Shown: positions 24,585 to 34,171, numbered from the stretch's first letter. The stretch: DNA of 64,000 bases from RUG11462 sp045539315 (GCA_045539315.1 JAZQFC010000010.1:1-64000), one strand, 5' to 3'. Notes: generated by a model not told the origin, from the letters alone. Translations and numbers: made by a program.

Positions 24585-25547
24585 ATGTTTATTGATTTAC
24601 AAACCGTAATTAAGCGTTTAAGTGAAAAAGATAATATTGTAATATTATTGCATCAGTTTCCTGATGGCGATACGATTGGTTGCGGTTATTCTCTGTATTT
24701 CGCCTTGAAAAAGTTAGGTAAAAAAGCAAGAGTAGAATGTTGCGATACAATTGGTGAAAGATATTCTTATATTACCGAAAAAGCAACATTTGAAGATTTT
24801 GAGCCGGGATTTGTTGTGGCAGTTGATGTTGCAGATGTAAAACTTTTAGGCGAAAAAGCGAATGAGTATAAAACAATTGATTTGTGCATTGACCATCACG
24901 GCTCTAATCGTGGTTATGCAAATGAAACCTATGTAGATGCTACTTGCGCCGCCGCTTGTGAGATTATTTATGAAGTTGCAAAGGCTTTAGTCGGCGAACT
25001 TGATAAACAAATTGCAAGTGCGTTATACACAGGCATTTCAACTGATACAGGTTGTTTTAAATTCACAAACACCACTGCAAAAACTCATAGAATTGCAGCA
25101 GATTTAATTGATGCAGGCATTGACTATGGCGATATAAATAGAATTATGTTTGAAACAAATTCTAAAGCACGTTTGGCAGTTGAATCTCAAGCGCTAAATA
25201 CATTGAAATTCCTTTGTGATGGTAAAGTTGCTATTATGACTATTACCAAAGAATCAAGAATTTCTTCAGGCGCCCATGATAGTGAACTTGAAGGTATTAC
25301 AAGTTTGCCTCGCACAATTGAAGGTGTTGTTTTAGGCATCACAATTCGCGAGAGAGATGATGTGAATTTTTGCAAGGTTTCTGCAAGAAGCCACGAGCCT
25401 ATTGATGCGTCAGAATTTTGCGCAAACTTTGGTGGCGGTGGCCATGCTCGCGCGGCAGGTTGTGAGATTAATCTGCCAAAAGAACAGGCTTTTTCTAAAT
25501 TAGCCGAAACAGCAGAAAAAATGCTGAAATCTGCAGGGTTAGTGTAA
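24585..25547 (+). CDS. nrnA: DHH-family phosphoesterase (NrnA-type oligoribonuclease / pAp phosphatase)
   Basis: 320 residues. The DHH domain motifs are HQFPDGDTIGCGYSL, VVAVDVADVKL and DLCIDHHGSN, and the DHHA1 domain ends with FGGGGHARAAGCEINL. NrnA degrades short RNA oligomers and removes phosphate from 3'-phosphoadenosine 5'-phosphate. The order rbfA-nrnA-truB-ribF is conserved in Firmicutes, supporting the call. Confidence 0.93.
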   Translation: MFIDLQTVIKRLSEKDNIVILLHQFPDGDTIGCGYSLYFALKKLGKKARVECCDTIGERYSYITEKATFEDFEPGFVVAVDVADVKLLGEKANEYKTIDLCIDHHGSNRGYANETYVDATCAAACEIIYEVAKALVGELDKQIASALYTGISTDTGCFKFTNTTAKTHRIAADLIDAGIDYGDINRIMFETNSKARLAVESQALNTLKFLCDGKVAIMTITKESRISSGAHDSELEGITSLPRTIEGVVLGITIRERDDVNFCKVSARSHEPIDASEFCANFGGGGHARAAGCEINLPKEQAFSKLAETAEKMLKSAGLV

Positions 25548-25549
25548 AT

Positions 25550-26413
25550 ATGAATGGATTTGTTTTAATTAATAAGCCGTCAGGGCTAACCTCGTTTAAA
25601 GTAACAGGTAGCGTAAAGCGTAAATCGGGAGAAAAACGTTGTGGCCATGCAGGTACATTAGACCCATTAGCAACAGGCGTTTTGCCTGTTATGATAGGCA
25701 GGGCTACAAGGCTTATAGACCTTATTGATGATAATAGAAAAACATATATCGCATCGCTGGTTTTAGGGCTTACTACTGACACGCTTGACTGCGATGGACA
25801 AGTTCTTGTTGACCAACCGGTTTGTGTAACGCAGTCGCAAATCGAGAACGCATTAAAAAAGTTTGAAGGCGAGATTACTCAAATTCCGCCAATGTACTCG
25901 GCTTTATCAAAAGACGGTGTTAAACTTTATGAACTTGCAAGGCAAGGCATTGAAGTTGAAAGAAAACCTAGAAAAGCAACAGTTTATAAAATTGAACTTT
26001 TAGAGTTTGATGGCAAAGATCAAGCTAAAATTTTAGTTGAATGTTCAAAAGGTACATACATTCGTACTATTATTGATGATTTGGGTGTTAGTCTTGGTTG
26101 CGGCGCTTTTATGAATGAATTAGAGCGAGTAAAAGCGAGTGGCTTTGATATTTTGCAGTGCATTAGTCTTGATGAATTTTTAAATAAAGATATTTTTGAA
26201 ACAATTATTCCTGCTGATAAAGCAGTGTTGAGTTTTCCTGAAGTTAATGTTACTCAAAATCAGGCAAAACGTTTTAAAAATGGTAATGAACTTGATTTAA
26301 AAAGAGTTAAAATCAAAGAAAATTCTTTGTATTACAGAGTTTATTGCGAAAAAGAGTTTTTAGGAATTGGTGAAATCAAAGGGGATACAATAAAACCAAA
26401 AGTTGTGTTTTAA
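25550..26413 (+). CDS. truB: tRNA pseudouridine(55) synthase TruB
   Basis: 287 residues. It starts MNGFVLINKPSGLTSFKVT and has CGHAGTLDPLATGVLPV with the catalytic Asp, QIPPMYSALSKDGVKLYELAR, and CSKGTYIRTIIDDLG. It converts U55 of tRNA to pseudouridine. Two bases after the nrnA stop; the ribosome site lies in the nrnA end. Confidence 0.97.
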   Translation: MNGFVLINKPSGLTSFKVTGSVKRKSGEKRCGHAGTLDPLATGVLPVMIGRATRLIDLIDDNRKTYIASLVLGLTTDTLDCDGQVLVDQPVCVTQSQIENALKKFEGEITQIPPMYSALSKDGVKLYELARQGIEVERKPRKATVYKIELLEFDGKDQAKILVECSKGTYIRTIIDDLGVSLGCGAFMNELERVKASGFDILQCISLDEFLNKDIFETIIPADKAVLSFPEVNVTQNQAKRFKNGNELDLKRVKIKENSLYYRVYCEKEFLGIGEIKGDTIKPKVVF

Positions 26414-26432
26414 AGATTAAAAAAGGTGTAGT

Positions 26433-27332
26433 ATGGAAGTTATAAAAAGTATTGAACTTTATGAAAAACAAGTGAATACTTCAATTGCGCTCGGTACTTT
26501 TGACGGAGTGCATTTGGCTCATGCCACCGTTATCAAAGAGGCAGTTGATAGCGAGTTTACACCTGCGGTTTTTTCGTTTTCACAGTTGCCAAGCGCTGTG
26601 ATTAATGGCGAACAAGTGCCATCTATCACGACCAGAACAACTAAACAAGAATTAATTGAAAAATTAGGTGTAAAACTTTTCTTTTGCCCATCATTTTTAG
26701 ATTTCAAAGATATGAGCGCAGAAGATTTTGTGATTATGTTAAAAGAAAAATTAGGCGCTAAAAAATTATCTTGCGGTTTTAATTTTACATTTGGCGCAAA
26801 GCGTACAGGTAATCCGCAAGTATTAAAACAACTTTGCAAACAATATGATATTGAACTCAAAGTTGTTCCGCCGGTTTTGGTTTCAGATGCGCCTGTTTCA
26901 TCAACAAGAATAAGAGCGTTTATTCAAAATGGCGAGTTGGATAAAGCGAGAGAACTTTTAGGTCATGATTTTTATTATACTCTTGATGTAGTAAAAGGAA
27001 ATCACATTGGCACAACGCTTGAAATTCCAACTATAAATCAAGTTTTTCCAACCAACTTTATATTGCCAAAGTTCGGTGTTTATGCGTCTAAAGTGATTAT
27101 AGATGGTGTAGAGTATAAATCTATAACAAATGTGGGTGTAAAGCCAACTATCGGCGATGAAGAAGTTTGTAGTGAAACAAATATTTTTGATTACAAAGGC
27201 GATTTGTATGATAAAAAGGTAACTGTTGTGTTAAAATTTTTCATACGCCCTGAAAGAAAATTTGAAAATTTAGATGAACTTACCAGAGCAATACACAATG
27301 ATATAGATTATGTAAAAAATATGATTTATTAA
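26433..27332 (+). CDS. ribF: Bifunctional riboflavin kinase/FAD synthetase
   Basis: 299 residues. The N-terminal FAD synthetase is shown by ALGTFDGVHLAH (nucleotidyltransferase HxGH variant) and STRIRAFIQNGELDKARELLG. The C-terminal riboflavin kinase has GTTLEIPTIN, FGVYASKV and TNVGVKPTIG. It makes FMN and FAD from riboflavin. The PTAN-type motif usual in kinases reads PTIN here. Confidence 0.95.
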   Translation: MEVIKSIELYEKQVNTSIALGTFDGVHLAHATVIKEAVDSEFTPAVFSFSQLPSAVINGEQVPSITTRTTKQELIEKLGVKLFFCPSFLDFKDMSAEDFVIMLKEKLGAKKLSCGFNFTFGAKRTGNPQVLKQLCKQYDIELKVVPPVLVSDAPVSSTRIRAFIQNGELDKARELLGHDFYYTLDVVKGNHIGTTLEIPTINQVFPTNFILPKFGVYASKVIIDGVEYKSITNVGVKPTIGDEEVCSETNIFDYKGDLYDKKVTVVLKFFIRPERKFENLDELTRAIHNDIDYVKNMIY

Positions 27333-27341
27333 GGTGAAAAT

Positions 27342-28160
27342 TTGGAGTATTTAAAAAGAATAGAAACGCTGGCAAACGCAGGTGTTTTACCTCATGCAGT
27401 AATTATTGAGGGCGATGAAAACCGATATTTAGCATCAAGATTTTTCGCTAAATGTGCCGTTTGCAGTAGCGATTTAAAACCTTGCGATGAATGTAATGAC
27501 TGCAAAAAAGCAGAAAAAGGCGTTCATCCTGATATTATTGAGCTTCATCCATCAGGCGCAATGAAAAGTTATTCTATTGAAGAAATTCGTAGAATAAAAG
27601 AAGAAGCGTTTGTTTTGCCAAATGAAGCAAGAGCAAAAGTTTATATTTTTAATGATGTTGATAATATTGCGGTTGTTTCGCAAAATGCATTGTTAAAAAT
27701 ATTAGAAGAACCGCCAAAATCGGTAGTTTTTGTGCTTAATTGCAAGTCGAAAACTCATTTGCTTGAAACAATTATTTCAAGAGCAACTGTGATTTTTGTA
27801 GGCGAAGAAGAAAATCAAGATACTGTTGATTTAACTGACGCTTTTGAAATTATAAATCTCGCAGTTGATGGTAGCGAGTTAGAACTTTTGAAAAAAATCA
27901 CTTCGCTTGAAAGTGAAAAAGATGAAAGAATTAAAATGGCACTTGCTTTGCAAACTGCACTTCGTGAGATGTATTTTGTAAAATGTGGTGTTAAACAAAA
28001 CAAAAGTTTAGAAGATTTAGCCGAAAGGCTTACAATAAACAAAATTTTATCTGCAATTGAAATTGCAGAAAACTTCAGAATTGCAAATTTAAAAAACAAA
28101 TCAGTAAGATTAATGTTAGCCTCTTTATGTGCTAATTTAAAATCTGTACTCGGTAGATAG
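27342..28160 (+). CDS. holB: DNA polymerase III delta' subunit
   Basis: 272 residues starting with TTG, AAGGTG upstream. The AAA+ clamp-loader fold shows a zinc site CAVCSSDLKPCDECNDCKK, HPDIIELHP, YSIEEIRRIKEEAFVLPNEARAKVYIFNDVD (two elements), and SQNALLKILEEPP. No classical P-loop is present, as expected for delta'. It is slightly short; the C-terminal collar helix region is compact. Adjacent to ricT, an arrangement common in Firmicutes. Confidence 0.92.
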   Translation: MEYLKRIETLANAGVLPHAVIIEGDENRYLASRFFAKCAVCSSDLKPCDECNDCKKAEKGVHPDIIELHPSGAMKSYSIEEIRRIKEEAFVLPNEARAKVYIFNDVDNIAVVSQNALLKILEEPPKSVVFVLNCKSKTHLLETIISRATVIFVGEEENQDTVDLTDAFEIINLAVDGSELELLKKITSLESEKDERIKMALALQTALREMYFVKCGVKQNKSLEDLAERLTINKILSAIEIAENFRIANLKNKSVRLMLASLCANLKSVLGR

Positions 28161-28171
28161 GAGTTGAAATA

Positions 28172-29035
28172 ATGGTTGAAATTATAGGTGTTCGTTTTAG
28201 AGAATCTTCAAAAATTTATTATTTCGGTGCTAATGGTAAAAAAGCAGTATTAGGCGATAAAGTTATCGTTGAAACTTCTCGTGGTCTTGAATGTGCAGAT
28301 GTTGCAATGGTTAATAGAATGGTTGATGAAGAAGAAATCGTTCAACCTCTTAAAAACATTATCAGAATAGCAACAAAAGAAGATATTATCAAACAGCAAG
28401 AAAATTTCAAAAAAGAAGAAAAAGCATTTGAAATTTGTATGAAAAAAATTGAAGAACACGAACTTGATATGAAATTAACTCGTGTTGAATATTCTTTTGA
28501 TAATTCAAAAATCATCTTCTTTTTCACTGCAGATGGCAGAGTTGATTTCAGAGAATTAGTTAAAGATTTGGCGGCAGAGTTCAAATCTCGTATTGAACTT
28601 CGTCAAATTGGCGTTAGAGATGAAGCAAAAATGCTCGGCGGTGTTGGTATTTGTGGGCAAAGTTTTTGTTGCTCAAGATTTTTAGATGAATTTCATCCTG
28701 TTTCAATTAAAATGGCTAAAGAGCAAAATTTATCCCCAAACCCACTTAAAATTTCAGGTTCTTGCGGAAGACTTATGTGTTGTTTGCAATATGAACAAAA
28801 CACTTATGAGTCACTTCGCGCAGAATTACCAAAACACGGCGAGAGCGTTAAAACTCAACATGGCACAGGTAAAGTTGAAGATGTTAATGTTCTAACAGGT
28901 AATTTAAAAGTAAGACTTGATAGCGATGAAGAGGGCGCACCGATTTCTGTTAACTTTACGGAACTTATTAAACCTCAACCAGAGCATAAACATAAAAAGA
29001 GATTTTTTAAAGATAGAAGAAATAAAAACAAATAA
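28172..29035 (+). CDS. ricT: PSP1-domain protein, RicT (YaaT)
   Basis: 287 residues. PSP1 domain marks are VEIIGVRFRESSKIYYF, RVDFRELVKDLA, RIELRQIGVRDEAKMLGGVG, CGQSFCCSRFL, and SCGRLMCCLQYE. The cysteines bind Fe-S clusters in the Bacillus RicAFT complex, which stimulates RNase Y-dependent RNA processing and affects sporulation and competence. The tail is very basic (HKHKKRFFKDRRNKNK). It follows holB by 11 bases. Confidence 0.94.
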   Translation: MVEIIGVRFRESSKIYYFGANGKKAVLGDKVIVETSRGLECADVAMVNRMVDEEEIVQPLKNIIRIATKEDIIKQQENFKKEEKAFEICMKKIEEHELDMKLTRVEYSFDNSKIIFFFTADGRVDFRELVKDLAAEFKSRIELRQIGVRDEAKMLGGVGICGQSFCCSRFLDEFHPVSIKMAKEQNLSPNPLKISGSCGRLMCCLQYEQNTYESLRAELPKHGESVKTQHGTGKVEDVNVLTGNLKVRLDSDEEGAPISVNFTELIKPQPEHKHKKRFFKDRRNKNK

Positions 29036-29046
29036 CGGAGATTTTT

Positions 29047-31500
29047 ATGGGTTTTTCAATTAAATCTTTAAAATGCGAAAACAAGTGCGAAGCGCTTGGT
29101 GTTGATAGAACTTGTCCGCAGTTTTCTTGGGTTTTAACTTCTGATGAAAACGGCGCTAAACAAACTGCATATCAAATAGCAATTTTTGATGAAAACAATG
29201 AGCAAATTTATAATTCTAATAAAGTTTTATCTGATAAACAATTTGGCATTGTTGCTAATTTAAAAGATGTTATAAAACCTTATAGCAAGTATGATTTCAC
29301 TGTTTGCGTTTGGAATGAAAAAGATGAAAAAGCAACAAAATCATCATATTTTGTAACAGGCGTTTTTAAAGCAGGTCAGTGGAAGGGCGACTGGTTTAAG
29401 ATTTGGTACAACTTTGGTAAAGTTGGTTATGTAAGAAAAGAATTCCAGGTTGAATCAGATATAGAATATGCATATTGTTATTTAGGAGCAGTGGGCGATA
29501 AGGTTAATTCTCTTGTTGCTTATCTTAATGGCAAACGCATAGGTGTTTGTTCAAATTTTCCAGGTGCTACTGAATATTTCAGAGCATTTTATACTTGCGT
29601 TGATGTAAAAGAAATGTTGCAAACAGGTACAAATACATTAGGCTTTTTAGTTTCTGTCGCCGCTTCTGTTGTGCTTAAAATTAAATATAAAACAGGCGAA
29701 ACACAGTTTGTTTGTACAACAAAAAACAACTGGAAATTTAACAATAAAGGCGCATATCATTTAGGTTTTGACAACCCAATGTATAAAGGCAAGGTTGAAC
29801 TTTTTGATAACACAAAGCATTTTAAAGACTTTTCAAAAAATGGCTTTGATGATAGCAGTTGGGGTTATTATAATGACCCATTTGGTGTTATCAGTTTTGG
29901 TCCGCTTTTTATTGAAAATCAATACCTTGTTGCAAAAGATTATGAAACTTATAAACCAGTTGCGATAAAGAAATTTGCGGACTGTATTCAACTTGATTTT
30001 GGCACAAACCATTCAGGTATTTTAGAGTATTCATTAAAAGGCAAACCTGGTCAAAAAATCACTATTAAATATGGCGAAAAGGTGTATAAAGATAGTGGAA
30101 GAATTGTTCCGGGCGAACAATTCCCGCCTTATTGTGAATATACTTTCGCAACTGAAAATATAGAGCATCATAGAACCGACTTTTTGATGATAGGTTTCAG
30201 ATATATTGAAATTTATGGTTATGATGGCGAGATAAATGACGATGATTTTTGTTCGCATTTTGTGCATACAGAACTTGATTCAAATAGCAGTTTTAACTGT
30301 GATGATGAAGAGTTAAATAATATTTATAAAGTGGCTCGTCAAGGCTTTTTATCAAACCTTGTTAATATTCCAACCGACTGCCCGGAGCGTGAGCGCCGTG
30401 GTTGGACTGCGGACGCTTTTGCAATAGCGCAAGCAGAAATTTTAAACTTTGATATGTTGGGATTTTATTACGGGTGGTTTAAAAGTTATTATGACTGCCA
30501 AAGAAAAAATGGTTGGATTCCTGTAGAACTTCCTCGTTCAACCGATGATAGTGTTGATATAAACTGGCCACTTTCAAGCATTTTTATTCCTTATGAAGTT
30601 TTATTGCAATATGGCGATACTCGTTTTTGTGAGGAAACTTATGAAATTGCAAAAGGCTATGTAGATTTGCTTCTTAATTTGTGTGATGAAAATTACATAT
30701 TAAGCACATCTTTTTATAGTTATAAAGACTGGGTTGCTCCTGAAAAAGCATCGCCGGAATTTATATCGGCAGTTTATTTTTATAAAGCAGTATGGTGTTT
30801 TGCAAAAATAAGCGAGGCGCTAGAAAAAGAAAATTCAAAAGATTATTTTGAAATCGCTGAAAAAATCAAAGAAAATCTTAATAAAACACATTTGCATATT
30901 GAAAAAGACAGAGTTTATTATGATAATAATACTCAAAGCGCAAATGTTCATGCGCTTGGCTTCCAAGTTTGCCCTGATGATAAAAAATCGGCAGTTATTA
31001 AGTCTTTGGTTGATAATTTAGATGAAAAGGGCGCTAATACAACCGGCTTTATGGGAACTGCGCATATTTTGAATGTGCTTTCTGATGAAGGCAAAGAAGA
31101 TGTTGCTTTTAATCTTATTAAAAATCAAAATATGGGTGGTTGGTTGTGGCTAATCAACGAGTGTAATGCAACAACTTTTCCTGAAAATTATAATGGTGGC
31201 GGCTCACAAAATCACGCGTTTTTAGGCTCTGCGCCTAGCGTTTGGTTTTATAAATATTTGTGTGGCATAAAACCAATAGAGAATGGCTATAAATCTTTTG
31301 AAGTAAGCCCATATTTGCCTGAAACTATAAACTTTGCAACTGCAACTTTGCAAACAGTTTATGGCGATATAAAGGTTGAAATCAAAAGAGAAAACGGCAT
31401 TGAAATTAATGTTTGCGTTCCTGTTAATACAACTGCTAAATTGAAATTCGGTGGTAAAGAAATTAGCCTTGTTTCAGGAAAACATACAGTAAATTTTTAA
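29047..31500 (+). CDS. Alpha-L-rhamnosidase, GH78
   Basis: 817 residues, no signal peptide, so intracellular. The N-terminus (IKSLKCENKCEALGVDRTCPQFSWVL) is the Bac_rhamnosid_N-type Fn3-like region, then jelly-roll domains, and an (alpha/alpha)6 barrel with DCPERERRGWTADA, the signature segment holding the general acid region, and later NYNGGGSQNHAFLGS. GH78 removes terminal alpha-L-rhamnose from pectins and glycosides. The family often exceeds 900 residues; this one is compact. It starts 11 bases after ricT and may be read from the same transcript, though the functions are unrelated. Confidence 0.9.
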   Translation: MGFSIKSLKCENKCEALGVDRTCPQFSWVLTSDENGAKQTAYQIAIFDENNEQIYNSNKVLSDKQFGIVANLKDVIKPYSKYDFTVCVWNEKDEKATKSSYFVTGVFKAGQWKGDWFKIWYNFGKVGYVRKEFQVESDIEYAYCYLGAVGDKVNSLVAYLNGKRIGVCSNFPGATEYFRAFYTCVDVKEMLQTGTNTLGFLVSVAASVVLKIKYKTGETQFVCTTKNNWKFNNKGAYHLGFDNPMYKGKVELFDNTKHFKDFSKNGFDDSSWGYYNDPFGVISFGPLFIENQYLVAKDYETYKPVAIKKFADCIQLDFGTNHSGILEYSLKGKPGQKITIKYGEKVYKDSGRIVPGEQFPPYCEYTFATENIEHHRTDFLMIGFRYIEIYGYDGEINDDDFCSHFVHTELDSNSSFNCDDEELNNIYKVARQGFLSNLVNIPTDCPERERRGWTADAFAIAQAEILNFDMLGFYYGWFKSYYDCQRKNGWIPVELPRSTDDSVDINWPLSSIFIPYEVLLQYGDTRFCEETYEIAKGYVDLLLNLCDENYILSTSFYSYKDWVAPEKASPEFISAVYFYKAVWCFAKISEALEKENSKDYFEIAEKIKENLNKTHLHIEKDRVYYDNNTQSANVHALGFQVCPDDKKSAVIKSLVDNLDEKGANTTGFMGTAHILNVLSDEGKEDVAFNLIKNQNMGGWLWLINECNATTFPENYNGGGSQNHAFLGSAPSVWFYKYLCGIKPIENGYKSFEVSPYLPETINFATATLQTVYGDIKVEIKRENGIEINVCVPVNTTAKLKFGGKEISLVSGKHTVNF

Positions 31501-31517
31501 AAAGAGTGAAAAGGTAC

Positions 31518-31546
31518 TTGAAAAAGTATAATTAATGTGTTACAAT
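31518..31546 (+). promoter_or_regulatory. Promoter of the ferredoxin gene
   Basis: TTGAAA, 17-bp spacer, TACAAT, 31 bases before the ferredoxin start codon. Confidence 0.7.
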
Positions 31547-31576
31547 ACAAATACAAAAAAACGGAGGTGCTTTACG

Positions 31577-31744
31577 ATGGCATATAAAATTTCTAATGAT
31601 TGCATTAGCTGTGGTGCTTGCGCAGGTACATGTCCTGTAGGCGCTATCGCTGAAGGCGACGGCAAATACGAAATCAACGCTGATGAATGCATCAGCTGTG
31701 GTGCTTGTGCTGCTGATTGTCCAGTAGAGGCTATTGCTGAATAA
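31577..31744 (+). CDS. 2[4Fe-4S] clostridial-type ferredoxin
   Basis: 55 residues from the ATG at 31577, which has ACGGAGGTG upstream. The two cluster motifs are CISCGACAGTCP and CISCGACAADCP, nearly identical halves. This is the classic small electron carrier of clostridia, acting with hydrogenases, pyruvate:ferredoxin oxidoreductase and NfnAB. It has its own promoter and terminator, so it is monocistronic. Confidence 0.97.
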   Translation: MAYKISNDCISCGACAGTCPVGAIAEGDGKYEINADECISCGACAADCPVEAIAE

Positions 31745-31762
31745 TTTTACATTTATTTTAAC

Positions 31763-31797
31763 TTTAAAAGCGAGGCAGTCCTTGTCTCGCTTTTAAA
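31763..31797. terminator. Intrinsic terminator after ferredoxin
   Basis: Stem TTTAAAAGCGAG / CTCGCTTTTAAA with a weakly paired inner loop. Confidence 0.75.
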
Positions 31798-31813
31798 ATT
31801 ATTAGGAGTAATT

Positions 31814-32545
31814 ATGACCGATTTAAAACAAGAGTTTTTAGGTATTTACAATATATTTTGCAGTAATATTCATCGCTTTGGCACAGATGCGGTATTGCTT
31901 GAATATTTTTCTAATTCAAAAAGAGCAAAATCTGCGTGTGATTTAGGTTGTGGTTGTGGCATTATTCCGTTTTTGATGTTGCAGTCTAACAAAGATTTAA
32001 AAATAACTGCAATTGATATTCAAAAAGATGCAATTGAACTTGTTAATCGTGCTATTGAATTAAATAAAGTTCAAGATAAAATAACACCGATTAATTGTGA
32101 TTTAAAAGCGCTACCAAAAGAATTAAATGCTAAGTTTGATTTGGTAACTATGAACCCACCTTATAAAAGAAAAGGCTCTGGTAAAATAACAGGGGTTTAT
32201 GGTATTGACATTGCTAGAAATGAAATTGAATGCACTTTAGAAGACATTTGCAAAGCAGTTTCAAAACTTCTTATGCCAAACGGTAGGTTTTGTATTTGCC
32301 AACGTCCAGAGCGTTTTGGCGAAGTGATTTTTGAGATGAAGCGCGCAGGCATTGAGCCAAAACAAATTAGAAACGTTGTTAATAAAGCGGGCGATAAACC
32401 AATGCTCGTTTTGGTTAGTGGAATAAAGGGCGGTAACTGTTCAACTGAAATGTTGCCAGACCTTATTTTAAAAACTAATGATGATGAAGACACACAAGAA
32501 GTTAAAGAGATTTATAAAATTATGAGAGGGAAAACAAATGGCTAA
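31814..32545 (+). CDS. tRNA1(Val) (adenine-N6)-methyltransferase-like protein
   Basis: 243 residues. The SAM-binding motif I is DLGCGCGIIPFLML, and the catalytic N-P-P-Y is in MNPPYKRKGSG, which marks an exocyclic-amine N6-adenine methyltransferase. The protein resembles TrmN6/YfiC and the Firmicute YabB group. It overlaps rsmI by 8 bases, the same order as Bacillus yabB-yraL-like loci, which supports RNA modification as its role. Confidence 0.9.
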   Translation: MTDLKQEFLGIYNIFCSNIHRFGTDAVLLEYFSNSKRAKSACDLGCGCGIIPFLMLQSNKDLKITAIDIQKDAIELVNRAIELNKVQDKITPINCDLKALPKELNAKFDLVTMNPPYKRKGSGKITGVYGIDIARNEIECTLEDICKAVSKLLMPNGRFCICQRPERFGEVIFEMKRAGIEPKQIRNVVNKAGDKPMLVLVSGIKGGNCSTEMLPDLILKTNDDEDTQEVKEIYKIMRGKTNG

Positions 32546-33359
32546 ACTTTATGTTGTTGGCACACCGATCGGCAATTTATCAGACTTTTCGCCAAGAGCG
32601 ATTGAAACTTTAAAATCGGTTGATTTTATTGCCGCAGAAGATACAAGGGTAACATTAAAACTGCTTAATAAATTTGAAATTAAGAATAGTTTAGTGTCAT
32701 ATCACGAGCATAACAGGGGAGTAGCCGGCGAAAAAATTGTTGAGCGAATTTTGAATGGCGAAAACTGCGCTATTGTTACTGATGCAGGTATGCCCGCAAT
32801 TTCAGACCCAGGCGAAGAACTTGTGAAACTCTGCCGTGAAAAAGGTGTTGAAGTTGAATCTGTGCCAGGACCTACTGCTTTTGCAACTGCAATTGCACTT
32901 TCGGGAATGAGTTCTGCGAGATTTACTTTTGAGGGCTTTTTATCTGTTACAAAACGTCAGAGAAAAGAGCATTTGTCATCGCTTGTTAATGAAACTCGCA
33001 CAATGATTTTTTATGAAGCGCCACATAAACTTATTTATACTTTAAAAGATATGTTTGAATATTTTGGCGATAGAGAAATAGCAATTTGTAGAGAATTAAC
33101 CAAAATTCACGAAGAAGTTATAAATACAACGCTATCTAGCGCTATTGAAAAATATGAGCAAACCCCACCTAAAGGAGAGTTTGTATTAGTTATCAAAGGC
33201 AAAGAAGAAACTGAAAGCCAAGAATATACTTTTGAACAAGCGGTAGAAATCGCAAAAGAGTTAATGGAAAAAGGAAACCCTGTTTCATTTGCTTCAAAGC
33301 AAGCCGCAAATTTAACAGGCTTTAAAAAGAGCGATATTTATAAAGAATTGTGTAAATAA
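32538..33359 (+). CDS. rsmI: 16S rRNA (cytidine(1402)-2'-O)-methyltransferase RsmI
   Basis: 273 residues. Signs of RsmI are LYVVGTPIGNLSDFSPRAIE, AAEDTRVTLKLLN, VSYHEHN, VTDAGMPAISDPG and PGPTAFATAIALSG. It methylates the 2'-OH of C1402 in the decoding centre. Overlaps the upstream methyltransferase gene, so the two are co-translated. Confidence 0.96.
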   Translation: MAKLYVVGTPIGNLSDFSPRAIETLKSVDFIAAEDTRVTLKLLNKFEIKNSLVSYHEHNRGVAGEKIVERILNGENCAIVTDAGMPAISDPGEELVKLCREKGVEVESVPGPTAFATAIALSGMSSARFTFEGFLSVTKRQRKEHLSSLVNETRTMIFYEAPHKLIYTLKDMFEYFGDREIAICRELTKIHEEVINTTLSSAIEKYEQTPPKGEFVLVIKGKEETESQEYTFEQAVEIAKELMEKGNPVSFASKQAANLTGFKKSDIYKELCK

Positions 33360-33391
33360 AAAAGTGAGAGTTAAAAACTCTCACTTTTTTG
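33358..33391. terminator. Bidirectional intrinsic terminator
   Basis: Stem AAAAAAGTGAGAGT / ACTCTCACTTTTTT between convergent rsmI and the pnuC-like gene. Confidence 0.88.
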
Positions 33392-34066
33392 TTGTCTTTT
33401 TTGCATTTTGCACCAACTTATAAAACCATAAATATCATTTACCAAAAAGGCTAGAAAACACACTACAACCGATAGATAACTTGTGTTTTCAAAAGACGCT
33501 AAAATCCAAAGTATTATCAAAACAATGTCATTTAGTGCATAAGCCAAAGCAAAATAAGGGCTTCTTTTAAAAGTTAAAAATACAGCCACAAATGAAGTTG
33601 TAACAGAAACCGTGCTAAAGCCCAAATTAGCAGTGTCAAGATACTTTAAAATAAAGTAGAAAATGATAGTTACAATAATCGTTAAAACTGTCATAAAGAT
33701 TAAATCGCTTTTGCCGATTTTGTTAACTTCAACTTCCGATTTTTTGTTTTTATAAGGGTGTTTAAGCCAAGAAATAAGAGCAAAAATAGCCATCGGCATA
33801 GTCATACCAAGATAAGTTATCATTTCGCCAAAATAACTAAATGAATATGAAATAATACCATAAATAATACTAAAAATTATAATTAAAACTTGCGAGAAGG
33901 GGTTGCCTTTTGCCGCAAAAATAAGCGAAGTAACACCAATTAGCGAAGCGATTAAAACCAGAAAATTATCTTTGTTGAAAATAATATGAGATATGATTAT
34001 TGAAATTGTTGAAAGGCTAAAAATCAGCCATTCAACTTTTGTGAAATAAGATGTTATTTTATTCAT
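33371..34066 (-). CDS. PnuC-like nicotinamide/vitamin precursor transporter
   Basis: 231 residues from the ATG at 34066 (AGGAG upstream); the longer frame to 34108 runs into the leader terminator. Seven or eight hydrophobic helices in the PnuC layout: VEWLIFSLSTISIIISHIIF, the YLGMTMPMAIFALISWLKHPYK pair, and FALAYALNDIVLIILWIL near the end, which carries the N-D-x-x-L-x-x-L-W motif. PnuC proteins take up nicotinamide riboside; relatives move thiamine or riboflavin. No NAD gene is nearby. Its expression appears to be controlled by an unusual terminator-bearing leader (34067-34166). Confidence 0.8.
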   Translation of the reverse strand: MNKITSYFTKVEWLIFSLSTISIIISHIIFNKDNFLVLIASLIGVTSLIFAAKGNPFSQVLIIIFSIIYGIISYSFSYFGEMITYLGMTMPMAIFALISWLKHPYKNKKSEVEVNKIGKSDLIFMTVLTIIVTIIFYFILKYLDTANLGFSTVSVTTSFVAVFLTFKRSPYFALAYALNDIVLIILWILASFENTSYLSVVVCFLAFLVNDIYGFISWCKMQKRQQKSESF

Positions 34067-34166
34067 AAATTCTCCTAAAAAAATAAGCATTCGCAAACAC
34101 ATCTTCAAAGACCTAATGATGTGTAAACGAATGCTTTTATTGCATTTCTCTACCCGGTGGCAGTTT
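34067..34166 (-). ncRNA. Candidate riboswitch/attenuator leader of the pnuC-like gene
   Basis: Reading the minus strand from the predicted start near 34166: a five-bp hairpin CTGCC-ACCG-GGTAG (34163-34150), then AATGC (34146-34142) that can pair with GCATT (34134-34130). The same GCATT segment is also part of the base of a long terminator (34136-34085) that ends in a T run just before the RBS. The two pairings exclude each other, as in transcription-terminating riboswitches. It does not match any aptamer class I can recall with confidence. Confidence 0.55.
34077..34136 (-). terminator. Leader terminator upstream of the pnuC-like gene
   Basis: Two stacked helices on the minus strand, AAGCATTCG / CGAATGCTT and ACACATC / GATGTGT, with small internal loops, followed by ATTTTTTT and then AGGAG of the downstream gene. 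It is in the leader, not after a gene, so it is an attenuator. Confidence 0.85.
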
Positions 34167-34171
34167 TTATT

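Noticed and set aside
34067..34166. Known riboswitch classes (TPP, preQ1-I, guanidine-II) for the pnuC leader
   Set aside because: The signature segments I remember for these are absent; the ACCG loop is not the ACGR loop of guanidine-II. A covariance model search is needed for NAD+-II.
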